A stretch of DNA of 42,241 nucleotides, from assembly GCA_903929475.1 (NCBI GenBank), contig CAIYUV010000139.1, positions 1-42,241 of the forward strand, given 5' to 3'. The translations under genes and the position numbers were made by a program. Position 1 is the stretch's first letter. Every line of letters begins with the position of its first letter. The notes below the pieces were generated by a model. That model was not told the DNA's origin. It was given only the letters and a program-made list of their open reading frames with translations, and did not search any database. The DNA comes from an uncultured Spartobacteria bacterium. Lineage in GTDB: Bacteria > Verrucomicrobiota > Verrucomicrobiia > Chthoniobacterales > Chthoniobacteraceae. Below, in pieces: positions 1 through 8,279 of the stretch.

Positions 1-403
1 CGCCGCCGCCGCCGCCGCCGCCACGATAGCCGCCGCCTCCACCACCGCCGCCGCCGCGATAGCCACCGCCACCGCCGCCGCCGCCGCCACGAAAGCCGCC
101 GCCGCCACCGCCGCCGCCGCCACGGAATCCGCCGCCGCCGCCGGCGGGACGATCTTCACGAGGACGCGCGATGTTGACGCGGACGGGACGCCCATCAATT
201 TCTTTGTTGTCCATTTCACGAGCGGCTGCTTCGGCTTCTTCTGCCGTGCTCATGGTGACGAAGGCAAATCCGCGGGATTTGCCGGTGAATTTATCCATCA
301 TCACGGTTGCTTCCGTGACGGTGCCATAGGCCGAGAAGGCTTCTTGGAGTAGACCGTCGGTGGTTGTCCAGGAGAGGTTGCCGACGAATAGTTTGTTGTT
401 CAT
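1..403 (-). CDS. RRM-type glycine-rich RNA-binding protein (3' end outside window)
   Basis: Small single-RRM RNA-binding protein, expected to bind RNA in the cytoplasm. The protein starts MNNKLFVGNLSW, which contains the RNP2 motif LFVGNL (about residues 5-10). RNP1, KSRGFAFVTM, follows at about residues 42-51, and the RRM ends near residue 85. After a short RPREDRPA linker the rest is almost pure glycine broken by FRGG/YRGG, as in the bacterial Rbp family and plant glycine-rich proteins. The glycine tail is the (GCC)n tract seen on the plus strand. The gene runs off the left edge without a stop, so the tail length is unknown. The start is the only ATG in front of the RRM. Family members are often cold- or stress-induced; here this is only an inference, fitting the long leader upstream. 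Confidence 0.93.
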   Translation of the reverse strand, partial: MNNKLFVGNLSWTTTDGLLQEAFSAYGTVTEATVMMDKFTGKSRGFAFVTMSTAEEAEAAAREMDNKEIDGRPVRVNIARPREDRPAGGGGGFRGGGGGGGGGFRGGGGGGGGGYRGGGGGGGGGYRGGGGGGG

Positions 404-612
404 TTGCTGTGTGTGGTTTTTTTACTGCCGATAGACTGACTGACGCTCTGCGGACTGTTCCCGACTATCGGGTTTCAGACGCACCCTCGGCTGACCGATA
501 GGGCGTCCACCACGTCACTGACTGAACGAGTAAGACTAAGACTGGCGGGCGGAAGATGCCGATCTGGAATGGAATGGCGAGCGTTTTTTTTGCCCGGTGA
601 AAAAAGGCGGCG
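404..612 (-). promoter_or_regulatory. Long leader/promoter region of the RRM gene
   Basis: About 210 bases separate the stop of pgeF from the start of the RRM gene, both on the minus strand, and no gene is visible here. The stretch holds a short palindrome (CCCGACTATCGGG, 460-472) and further copies of CCGATAG near 428 and 495, so the leader could fold. A leader this long is common for cold-regulated RNA-binding protein genes. I see no clear -35/-10 pair and no Rho-independent terminator for pgeF. The regulatory role is inferred. Confidence 0.3.
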
Positions 613-1263
613 TCATGCCAGCGCAAGGAGCGCGAGCATCCGCCCGGTCTCTCCCTTTTCAAGGCGGTAGCTGTAGTAGCGGGCGACGTTCGCCGCGGTG
701 CAGGTGCCGCAGTCGTGGATTTGGCCGATGTCTGCCGCACGGCACTGGCGGAGGATTTCTGCGGCGAAATCGTTTTCGTAGTGGGGCGGGCGGATGCAGG
801 GGCCGATTTGGGCGACCATGCGCGCGGGTTCGCAGCCGAACGCGGCGACCATGCGCGCTATCGTGGCGGTGACGATGCCGAGTTCCGTTCCTTTTTTCCC
901 GCTGTGCACGCAGCCGATGGCGCGGCGAACGGGGTCCACAAGCCAGACGGGGGCGCAGTCCGCGACGTAGATGCCGAGGCAGACGCGCGGGTCGTCGGTG
1001 ATGAGGGCATCCACTCCCGGCACGGGTGTCGGCGTATCGTCGCGCACGATGGCGACGTTTGCGCTGTGGATTTGTTCTGCGGTGATGAAATGCCGGGTGC
1101 CGAGTCCGAGCGATGCGCGCAATTCGGTGTGTGGTTTTTCCAGCCGTGCGAGTGCGGTCTCTCGGTCGGTCTTCACATCAAGCCCTGGCACACGCTGCGT
1201 GAACGCGTGGATGACGGGCAACGCCGACAGCGCGGGGAAGGTTTCGTGAGGGCACGGGCGCAT
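613..1263 (-). CDS. pgeF: PgeF/YfiH family protein (peptidoglycan-editing, laccase-domain)
   Basis: A 216-residue cytosolic protein of the YfiH/PgeF (formerly multicopper polyphenol oxidase) family. Characterised members remove wrongly incorporated serine from UDP-MurNAc precursors or act as purine-nucleoside phosphorylases. Zinc-ligand motifs in order are AEQIHSANV (His), YVADCAPV (Cys) and CVHSGKKG (His), with IGPCI further on. The usual HAGWRG block reads HSGKKG here, so the metal-binding His is kept but the Trp-Arg is lost. I chose the ATG giving MRPCPHETF, 10 bp after the tolC-like stop. A longer in-frame extension would lie inside that gene and has a shadow-like Arg/Ser/Pro composition. 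Probably the third gene of the marR-tolC-pgeF unit. Confidence 0.85.
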   Translation of the reverse strand: MRPCPHETFPALSALPVIHAFTQRVPGLDVKTDRETALARLEKPHTELRASLGLGTRHFITAEQIHSANVAIVRDDTPTPVPGVDALITDDPRVCLGIYVADCAPVWLVDPVRRAIGCVHSGKKGTELGIVTATIARMVAAFGCEPARMVAQIGPCIRPPHYENDFAAEILRQCRAADIGQIHDCGTCTAANVARYYSYRLEKGETGRMLALLALA

Positions 1264-1273
1264 GGCTCGGCGG

Positions 1274-2758
1274 CTACTCTTCGCGCAGGGCGGCTTTGCC
1301 TTTGCGCAGATCTTTCTTCGCGCGCTCGGCGGCGGGGTCTTTGAAAGTGTCGTCGTAAACGGTGTCCGCACCGGTCGCGCGGTCGAACTCGGCGAGTGCG
1401 AAATTGTAGTCGTAAAGCGCCTGCTGCTGAGTGGTGCGGGCCTTGGTGAGCGCGACCTGGGCGTCGAGGACATCGAGCTGCGTGCCAGCGCCGGCTGCGA
1501 GACGTTCGCGAGCGAGGCGCAGGGCTTCGTCGGCCTGCTCGACGACTTTGACCTGACTGGCGATCAGCTCTTTCGCTTCGTTGAGGTGCGCGAATGCCTT
1601 CTGCACTTCCAACTCCACGAGATGCACGGCGTCTTCGTAGGCGATGCGAGAGGATTCGAGGCGCGCGTCTGCCTGGATGACTTTGCCCTTCGTCTCGAAT
1701 CCGTCGAAAATATTCCAGCTACCATTGACGCCGAAATACCAGCCATTGGCTTCCTTTGTGATGTCGTCGGTTCTGCGCGAGTTGTTGAATTGCCAGCCGC
1801 CGCTTGCCTCGAGGCGGGGTTTGCCGCCGGCGTGCGCGATTGTGATCTGCTGTTCGTCGTTGAGGATGGTTTGCTTCTGCGCTTTCAGGGAGGCACGGCG
1901 CTGCTTAGCCATCGCGAGCGCATGCTGCAGGTTCCAGTCGTTGGGCCGGGCGCGCAATTCGCCGGAGACGTCGAACGATGGCTTGCCTGTCGCACTTTTC
2001 ACTGCGTCGAGGCCGAGTGTCTTGGCGAGTTCGAGCTGTGCAATGAGGTAGTTGTTTTTTGCGCGGATGAGGTCGGGCTGTGCATTCGCCACTGCGACTT
2101 CTGCGCGCAGCACATTGAATTTCGGCACCGTGCCCGCATCGAAACGGTTGCGCTGATCTTTCAACTCATCTCCCAGCAAGCGGAGGCTTTCCTCGGCGAC
2201 GGTGATGAGTTTGCGGTTGAGGAGGACGGCGTAAAATTGCTGGCGCGCCTGTGCGATCACTTTGTCCACCGTGTCGCGAAGAAGCAGAAGGCTCTGGTCC
2301 TCGGTGAAACGCGCGATTTTCATTGCAGCCTTCACCTGCCCGCCGGAGTAAAGGAGCTGCCTGGCTTCGATGGTGACAAGCCAGCTTCGGTCATTGCCGC
2401 CCTGCTGCCCGAGCGTGCTTGAAAGTCCGGTGGCTGTGCCTGTCGTTGATATTGCACCGCTGCTGCCCAAGGCTGTGCTGCCGTTGGTAAGTTCAAGGAG
2501 GCTTTTATCCTCCTGTCTGTAATTCGCGTTGATCGCCACACGCGGTATCGCCTGTGCTCGGACTTCGAGCACCTGCCCGCGCGTGCGTTCGATCTCCTGC
2601 TTCGCCCGCAGCACGTCGGGGTTTTGCCGGATGGCGATTGCCACTGCGCGTTCGAGTGAGAGGTCGCCGCTCACCATGGTTGTTTTTTCCGCATGTTCGC
2701 CAGCATGGACGGCGAGCGGGAGAAAAGCGCACGTTGCAGCGAGGAAGAGGCGCCTCAT
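1274..2758 (-). CDS. TolC-family outer-membrane efflux protein
   Basis: A 494-residue outer-membrane factor, expected to form the trimeric outer-membrane/periplasmic duct of a tripartite pump or type I secretion system. It starts MRRLFLAATCAFLPLAVHAG, a typical signal peptide. The mature part has the two OEP repeats: SLERAVAIAIRQNPDVLRAK near the N-terminus, and LELAKTLGL then VVEQADEALRLARERLAAGA later. Long coiled-coil helices alternate with short strand segments such as WLVTIEARQLLYSGG. The start codon overlaps the marR stop as ATGA, so the two are probably translationally coupled. No inner-membrane pump or adaptor gene lies next to it, so the partner must be encoded elsewhere. Confidence 0.93.
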   Translation of the reverse strand: MRRLFLAATCAFLPLAVHAGEHAEKTTMVSGDLSLERAVAIAIRQNPDVLRAKQEIERTRGQVLEVRAQAIPRVAINANYRQEDKSLLELTNGSTALGSSGAISTTGTATGLSSTLGQQGGNDRSWLVTIEARQLLYSGGQVKAAMKIARFTEDQSLLLLRDTVDKVIAQARQQFYAVLLNRKLITVAEESLRLLGDELKDQRNRFDAGTVPKFNVLRAEVAVANAQPDLIRAKNNYLIAQLELAKTLGLDAVKSATGKPSFDVSGELRARPNDWNLQHALAMAKQRRASLKAQKQTILNDEQQITIAHAGGKPRLEASGGWQFNNSRRTDDITKEANGWYFGVNGSWNIFDGFETKGKVIQADARLESSRIAYEDAVHLVELEVQKAFAHLNEAKELIASQVKVVEQADEALRLARERLAAGAGTQLDVLDAQVALTKARTTQQQALYDYNFALAEFDRATGADTVYDDTFKDPAAERAKKDLRKGKAALREE

Positions 2759-3213
2759 TTGTCTTTGCAGAAGGGGATAATCTTCTCGTAGATGCTGACC
2801 CACGAATTTTGCTCCTCGGTGGTGAGTTGCTCCATGAGATGGGTGACGCTGCGGATCATGTCTTCACGCACGAATTTCACGAGTTCGGTGCCCTTATTGG
2901 TGATCTGGACGAGAACTTTGCGGCGGTCTTCCTTTGTGCTCTGCCGCCGCACGTAGCCGAGTTTTTCAAGGCGATCCACAAGTCCTGTCGCAGCGGCTGT
3001 CGTGTGTTTCATGCGCCCGGCCACTTGCGTCATGGTGAGGGGTGCATCGAGTTGTTCGAGGATGCTGAGCAGGAGATATTGTGCAAAGGATACCTGGCCG
3101 CGTGTCAGTTCCTTCGAGAGATAAAGCACGAAGTCGCGCTGCAACTGGGTGAAGATATCGGTTAGTTTTTCGGCGCCTGCGCGCAAAACGATGGCTGTGG
3201 ATTTGTTTGGCAT
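2755..3213 (-). CDS. MarR-family transcriptional regulator
   Basis: A 152-residue winged-helix regulator. The central part reads PLTMTQVAGRMKHTTAAATG (DNA-reading helices) followed by LVDRLEKLGYVRRQSTKEDR, the MarR helix-wing with its hallmark DRR, then KVLVQITNKG. Helices at both ends should form the dimer interface. I chose MPNKSTAIV as the start; a start 16 codons upstream is possible but looks like leader sequence. It heads an operon with the tolC-like gene, so by analogy with MarR-efflux pairs it probably represses its own efflux operon and responds to a small molecule. The ligand cannot be read from the sequence. Confidence 0.92.
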   Translation of the reverse strand: MPNKSTAIVLRAGAEKLTDIFTQLQRDFVLYLSKELTRGQVSFAQYLLLSILEQLDAPLTMTQVAGRMKHTTAAATGLVDRLEKLGYVRRQSTKEDRRKVLVQITNKGTELVKFVREDMIRSVTHLMEQLTTEEQNSWVSIYEKIIPFCKDK

Positions 3214-3325
3214 GATGAAAGTTAAGGGCGTTAGGAACACAAATCCGCCCCTTATCGTCAATTGGTAATTCCTAAATCATCGGGGCACACTGACTGCTAT
3301 ACAATTTTCGTAATTCCCAAAAACC
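3214..3325. promoter_or_regulatory. Divergent promoter region between marR and the receiver gene
   Basis: This 112-bp gap separates two divergent genes and must carry both promoters. It is AT-richer than its surroundings and contains GTAATTCC twice in direct orientation, at 3265-3272 and 3310-3317, 45 bp apart. The second copy lies just before the receiver start. CAATTGG next to the first copy resembles half of a MarR-type operator. A MarR-binding role is inferred. Confidence 0.35.
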
Positions 3326-3778
3326 ATGCAACGCTACACCGAAACTACCTGCGACACGATTGATATCTCCTGCGACGACATCCTGGAACCCGGCGACAAA
3401 AAGGGCAAGGTCCTGCTTCTCGAGGACGACCCTCAGTTCAAAGACATTATGAGCGAATTCCTTTTTGCTCATGGCTTCGAGGTCGTGGCCGTGCAAAACG
3501 GAGTTGAGGGTGTGCATGAAGTTCTAGCCAGCGATTTTGAAGTCATACTTTGCGACATGATGATGCCAACGCTGCCCGGTGATATGTTTTTCCGCGCCGT
3601 CGAGCGGATGCGCCCGCATCTCTGCGAGCGCTTCATTTTCATGACCGGTCATCGCGGTAATCCCAAGGTGAATGACTTTATCCGCAATGTGAACGGCACG
3701 CTGCTATCGAAGCCATTTCAAGTGGACGACTTGCTCGAAATGATCGCTTTTGTGCAGGTGCGCATGGCGGTGAACTAA
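3326..3778 (+). CDS. Single-domain response regulator (receiver only)
   Basis: A 150-residue protein with one CheY-like receiver domain after an unusual 27-residue acidic N-terminal extension containing two cysteines. All catalytic residues are present: the acidic cluster LLEDD (33-35), the phospho-acceptor Asp77 in CDMMMPTLPGD, Thr107 in FMTGH, and Lys129 in LSKPF. There is no output domain, so it should act through protein contact or in a phosphorelay. No kinase is adjacent, although hybrid kinases exist in the genome (one is at 19.3 kb). It is divergent from marR and is followed by a 222-bp gap. Confidence 0.93.
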   Translation: MQRYTETTCDTIDISCDDILEPGDKKGKVLLLEDDPQFKDIMSEFLFAHGFEVVAVQNGVEGVHEVLASDFEVILCDMMMPTLPGDMFFRAVERMRPHLCERFIFMTGHRGNPKVNDFIRNVNGTLLSKPFQVDDLLEMIAFVQVRMAVN

Positions 3779-4000
3779 AGGCCAACCAAGGGAAGTCACC
3801 CCATCCGGGTTTCCTTTTTCTCCCTCCGGCAACATTCGCCATGCATGGCGAAAACGGTGATTTGCTCGTGGCGCAAATCAATCTGCGAAATCGCGAGGCT
3901 TGCGGGGTGGCTGTTATTCAGAAAAAAGAAATGCATGGATGAATTCACAAAACGGCCAATTGGCGGGGACGCTTTTTTCCCGAGGCGTGGTTTGGCTAGA

Positions 4001-6736
4001 ATGGCGGCGTGGGTGATCTTGTTGCTGGCGGGCAGTGTGTGCGGGGCGGAGGGGGTGAAGCCGGATGTGGGGCTTGTGGCGTTGGGGCAGTATAATTGCA
4101 CGGTGTGTCATGCGGCGTCGGAGAAGCAGGCGGCGTGGATTTTGCCGAAGGCGGCTCCTTCGCTAACGGGGCTGGAGAAAAGGGTGAATCCCGACTGGTT
4201 GCGGAAGTGGCTGGCTGCACCGCACGCGACGATGCCGGGCGCGACGATGCCGGATTTACTGCACGGGCTGCCGGATGCGGAGCGGGCGAAGGCGTTGGAT
4301 GAGCTGACGCATTTCCTGCTCTCGAATGGGAAGCCGGAGTTTCGCCGCGTGCCGCCGGATCGGGCGGCGGTGGCGCGGGGGGAGAGTCTGTATCACCGCA
4401 TCGGTTGTGTGGCGTGTCATCAGCCGCAGAAGGGGGGTGCGCCGGATTCGGTGCCGTCGGCTCCGCTGCCGAAAATGGAGGAGAAATGGTCATTCGATGC
4501 GTTGAAGGAATTTCTGCTCAAGCCACACACGATACGGCCATCGGGCCGAATGCCGGGGATGGACCTGACGGATGCGGAGGCTTTCGACCTCACGCATTTT
4601 CTCCTGCGCGAGACGCGCATCTTTTCGCCGATGGAGGCGACGGTCTGGCACGAGCGTGTGCGTTCGCTGGCGGAACTGGACACGACTGCGCCGGTGAGCA
4701 CGACGCCGGTGAAAAACTTTTCGCTCGCAGTGCCGGGTGTGAACCGCCGCGTGAGCATTCGCTTCGCTGGCTGGCTGCGCGTGGACAAGGCTGGCGACTA
4801 CACATTTCACATCGCCGCAGATGGTGCATCGCGCATCGCGCTCGATGGAAAATGGACGGAGGACGAAGACTGCTGGGAGCGCGAAAGCACGAAGCTGGAC
4901 GCAACGCATCACCTCGCCGAAGGCTGGCATGAATTGAAGGTGGACTTCGTGAGGCGCGGTGGAAATACGCCGAAGCTGAATGTGGAATGGGAGGGGCCGG
5001 GCGTGCCGCGCGGGGAGATTGCGACCGAGCGGCTGCGCGCGGAACGGGACTTGGAGCCGACGCTGGAACCTGTGCCGTTTGTCGTGGACAATGCAAAGGC
5101 GGAAAAAGGGCGCGCTCGTTTTGCGGTGCTGAACTGCGCAGCGTGCCACGAGTCGAAGGCTCCCGCGAATCCATTGCCCGCTCTCGCCGCGCTGGTCGCC
5201 ACGCGCGGATGTCTGGCGGAAAAGCCCGCGATGAATGTTCCGAATTTCCATCTTACGCCAGCGCAGCGTGAAGGATTGCGTGCATCTCTCGCGATGATGA
5301 ATCGCGCTAACCTTGCTGCGCCTTCATCCGCGCAACGCGTCGCGCATACGATGGCGTCGTTTAATTGCTACGCGTGCCATTCGCGCGACGGCGTGGGCGG
5401 TGTGCCGCGCGAGCGTGACGGCTACTTTACCTCCAACGTGGACGATCTCGGCGACGAGGGCCGCCTCCCGCCGACGCTCGACGGGGTGGGGGATAAGCTC
5501 CGACCGGAGTGGCTGGCGAAGGTGCTCGCGGAGGGCGCAGGCGTGCGACCGTATCTTAATACACGGATGCCGCAATTTGCGCACTGGCGTTATCTGCCGG
5601 ACCTTGCTTTTGCTAACAGTTCAACGCCGTCGCCGAGCCAGAAGCAGCTAGAGCCCCTGTTTTATTTGTTCATCGAACTCGACCGGCACGCCCAGCCCAT
5701 CAAACCCGCGACCGACGAGCGCGATGTGCTCCTCGACGCCGGGCGCAAGCTGACTGGGACGGACGGGCTCTCGTGCATTGCGTGTCATCGTTTCAACAAA
5801 CAACCCGCGCACGCTTTGCAGGTGCTCGATCTCATCAGCACGCCGGGGCGGTTGAATGAAGACTGGTTCCGCCAGTTTCTCCGCGACCCGAATCGCTTTC
5901 ATCCCGGCACGCGGATGCCTGCGCTCTGGCCCGGCGGGCGCAGTGCGTTTCCTACCTTGCTGGATGGCGATACGGACCGGCAACACGCGGCGCTGTGGGC
6001 GTATTTTTCCGAAGGCGAACGCGCGAAATTTCCAGAAGGGTTGAGTCGGAAAAACATGGAACTCGTGGTTGGTGGCGAGACGGTGGTGTATCGTGGAAAG
6101 CTGTGGGAGGCGGGCTTCCGCGCCATCGCCGCAGGCTATCCCGGCGGGTTGAACTCGGCGTTCGATGCGGAGGAAATGCGGCTATCGCTGCTGTGGCGCG
6201 GGCGCTTCCTCGATGCTTCGCCGCACTGGAGCGTGCAGGGCATGGCATCCATCCGCCCGCTCGGCTCGGAGGTCGTCGTTTTCCCGCACGGACCCGCGCT
6301 CGCGGTGCTCGCCGATGCGAACGCGCCGTGGCCGACGGAATCGAGCAAGGCAACGGGGATGAAGTTTCGCGGCACACAGCTCGATGCGCAGAATCGCCCG
6401 ACGTTTCTTTACTCATTCCGCGATTTGAGCGTGGAGGATGTCATGGTTCCGATTAGCGACAACAGTCGGACAGGGCTTCGGCGCGTGGTGAAATTCAGCG
6501 GCACGCTCCCGGTAGGTTTGCATTTCCGCGTGGCGGTGGGTCGGTTCGCGACGGTGCCGGGAAACACATGGGCTCTCGGCGGCGAGACTTCACTGACCAT
6601 GCAAGTAATGGACGTGCCCGGAGCGTTCCTGCGCGGGAAAGGCGACAAACAAGAACTGCTCCTGCCCGTGCCGCGCGAGCCACTTGCTGGCGAAAAGGAA
6701 CCGAGGCTGGTGATAGATTACTGGTTTCAGAAATAA
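4001..6736 (+). CDS. Secreted multi-haem cytochrome c protein with internal PA14 domain
   Basis: A 911-residue exported protein, start chosen at MAAWVILLLAGSVCG, a clean signal peptide; starts 22 and 52 codons upstream lack one. Five c-type haem sites are visible: CTVCH (33-37), CVACH (136-140), CAACH (379-383), CYACH (456-460) and CIACH (592-596). Met-Pro pairs such as GRMPGM, NTRMPQF and GTRMPAL are likely axial ligands. Between the second and third haems, about residues 245-345, lies a PA14-like beta-sandwich (RFAGWLRVDKAGDYTFHIAA, HHLAEGWHELKVDF), a carbohydrate-binding module family. The region after about 680 has no haem and resembles no domain I can name. The layout is typical of PVC extracytoplasmic oxidation systems. 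The next gene starts 3 bp later and probably supplies the dehydrogenase partner. The 222-bp region upstream holds no other gene. Confidence 0.9.
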   Translation: MAAWVILLLAGSVCGAEGVKPDVGLVALGQYNCTVCHAASEKQAAWILPKAAPSLTGLEKRVNPDWLRKWLAAPHATMPGATMPDLLHGLPDAERAKALDELTHFLLSNGKPEFRRVPPDRAAVARGESLYHRIGCVACHQPQKGGAPDSVPSAPLPKMEEKWSFDALKEFLLKPHTIRPSGRMPGMDLTDAEAFDLTHFLLRETRIFSPMEATVWHERVRSLAELDTTAPVSTTPVKNFSLAVPGVNRRVSIRFAGWLRVDKAGDYTFHIAADGASRIALDGKWTEDEDCWERESTKLDATHHLAEGWHELKVDFVRRGGNTPKLNVEWEGPGVPRGEIATERLRAERDLEPTLEPVPFVVDNAKAEKGRARFAVLNCAACHESKAPANPLPALAALVATRGCLAEKPAMNVPNFHLTPAQREGLRASLAMMNRANLAAPSSAQRVAHTMASFNCYACHSRDGVGGVPRERDGYFTSNVDDLGDEGRLPPTLDGVGDKLRPEWLAKVLAEGAGVRPYLNTRMPQFAHWRYLPDLAFANSSTPSPSQKQLEPLFYLFIELDRHAQPIKPATDERDVLLDAGRKLTGTDGLSCIACHRFNKQPAHALQVLDLISTPGRLNEDWFRQFLRDPNRFHPGTRMPALWPGGRSAFPTLLDGDTDRQHAALWAYFSEGERAKFPEGLSRKNMELVVGGETVVYRGKLWEAGFRAIAAGYPGGLNSAFDAEEMRLSLLWRGRFLDASPHWSVQGMASIRPLGSEVVVFPHGPALAVLADANAPWPTESSKATGMKFRGTQLDAQNRPTFLYSFRDLSVEDVMVPISDNSRTGLRRVVKFSGTLPVGLHFRVAVGRFATVPGNTWALGGETSLTMQVMDVPGAFLRGKGDKQELLLPVPREPLAGEKEPRLVIDYWFQK

Positions 6737-6739
6737 CCG

Positions 6740-8269
6740 ATGCCGATGATTGCAAAACTCACACCGCTTTTCCTCGCCGTCGCGCTCGCGTGTGCGTCTG
6801 CTTTTGCGCAGACGAAGGTGAGGGCGAAGCAGAATCTCAATACGGATCAGCTCGCGGAGTTTCGTGCGAATGAGCGGGAGGTGGAATTTTACCCCATCAC
6901 CGATGTGCCGCTGCCGCTGGGCGCGGTGGCGGAGGCGGGGAGTTTGCGGGCGCTGCCCGATGGACGGCTCGCGATGGGCACGCGGCGTGGCGATGTGTTT
7001 CTTTCCACGGGCGCGGAGGCGACGCCGCCGGCTCCGCAGTGGAAACTTTTTGCGACGGGGCTGACGGAAATTTTCGGTCTCGCGTGGCGCGATGGCGTGC
7101 TTTTCGCGACGCAGCAGAGCGAGGTGACGCGGTTGCTCGATACGAATGGCGACGGACGTGCGGATCGTTTCGAGACGGTGAGCGATGCGTGGGGCTGGGG
7201 CGATGAGCACGAGTTCACGTTCGGCTCGGATTTCGACAAGGATGGCGCGATTTGGACGGTGCATTGTCTGACGGGCAGCTACACGTCGGACCGCCCGTTT
7301 CGAGGATGGGCGCTGCGGCATTTTCCCGATGGCCGATGGGAGGCGATGGGCAGTGGTTTGCGCAGTCCCGGCGGTGTGGCGTTCAATACGGAGGGCGATG
7401 CTTTTTACACGGAGAATCAGGGGCCTTGGAATGGCTCGTGTTCGCTGAAGCATCTGCGGCCCGGCGGATTCAACGGGCATCCCATCGGCAATGCGTGGTA
7501 TCGCCTAGCGCCGAACATGGGGCCACGTCCTGCGGAGCCGACGAACACGGAGGACTCACGCTATTACCTCGACGTCGAACGCATCCCGCAACTCGTGCTG
7601 CCCGCGATCATTTTCCCGTATAAAAAAATGGGGCAGTGCGCGACGGCGATCATGCTCGATAAATCGGGCGGAAAGTTCGGGCCGTTCGCGGGGCAGTTCT
7701 TCGTTGCTGATTACACACTGAGCATCGTGATGCGCGCGGATTTGGAAAAGGTGAACGGTGTGTATCAAGGCGCGTGTTTTCCGTTCCGGCAGGGTTTCGC
7801 GACCGGACTTATCGGAGGCGTGCTCACGGAGCGCGGTCAGCTTTTCACCGGCGGCAGCAAGCGTGGCTGGCCCGTGCGCGGTCTTGCGGAGAGCGCGCTG
7901 CAACGTCTCGACTGGACGGGCAAGGTGCCGTTCGAGGTGCTCACGATGCACGCGCGGCCCGATGGTTTTGATCTGCGCTTCACCGTGCCCGTGGATGCGA
8001 CCACTGCGGCGAATCCCGCGAGTTACACGATGGAGACTTTCACGCATCACTATCACGAGGAATATGGCAGCCCGGAGATCGAGCAGGACGACCGCATCAT
8101 CAAATCCGCGACCGTCAGCGCCGACGGTCTCGGCGTGCGTCTCATCGTGGATAAAATGGTTCGTGGGCACGTCCATGAATTGCATCTCCCCGGCGTCCGC
8201 GACCGCGCAGGCTTAGCGCTGCTGCACCACGTGGCGTATTACACGCTGAATCAAATTCCGAAGCAGTGA
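6740..8269 (+). CDS. Secreted beta-propeller protein, L-sorbosone/glucose dehydrogenase-like
   Basis: A 509-residue protein with a signal peptide (LTPLFLAVALACASAFAQ). The body is a repeated strand pattern of a six-bladed propeller: GSLRALPDGRLAMGTRRGDV, GLAWRDGVLFATQQSEVTRL, DTNGDGRADRFETV, GGVAFNTEGDAFYTENQG. This resembles the PVC membrane-bound dehydrogenase / L-sorbosone dehydrogenase family. The DTNGDGRAD and DFDKDG loops look like calcium sites. Many relatives carry a C-terminal CxxCH; this one has none, so electrons probably pass to the cytochrome encoded 3 bp upstream. A second start lies two codons downstream. Substrate unknown; a sugar or sugar lactone is the family expectation. 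Confidence 0.85.
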   Translation: MPMIAKLTPLFLAVALACASAFAQTKVRAKQNLNTDQLAEFRANEREVEFYPITDVPLPLGAVAEAGSLRALPDGRLAMGTRRGDVFLSTGAEATPPAPQWKLFATGLTEIFGLAWRDGVLFATQQSEVTRLLDTNGDGRADRFETVSDAWGWGDEHEFTFGSDFDKDGAIWTVHCLTGSYTSDRPFRGWALRHFPDGRWEAMGSGLRSPGGVAFNTEGDAFYTENQGPWNGSCSLKHLRPGGFNGHPIGNAWYRLAPNMGPRPAEPTNTEDSRYYLDVERIPQLVLPAIIFPYKKMGQCATAIMLDKSGGKFGPFAGQFFVADYTLSIVMRADLEKVNGVYQGACFPFRQGFATGLIGGVLTERGQLFTGGSKRGWPVRGLAESALQRLDWTGKVPFEVLTMHARPDGFDLRFTVPVDATTAANPASYTMETFTHHYHEEYGSPEIEQDDRIIKSATVSADGLGVRLIVDKMVRGHVHELHLPGVRDRAGLALLHHVAYYTLNQIPKQ

Positions 8270-8279
8270 CGCGGACGCT

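Noticed and set aside
1-140. Non-coding (GCC)n microsatellite
   Set aside because: Read on the minus strand in the RRM frame it is the Gly-rich tail with regular FRGG/YRGG interruptions.
1262-2422. 386-codon open frame on the plus strand
   Set aside because: It is the complement of the tolC-like gene; the minus-strand product has a signal peptide and OEP repeats.
3845-4000. N-terminal extension of the multi-haem cytochrome
   Set aside because: The extra residues would place the signal peptide internally; the ATG at 4001 starts directly at it.
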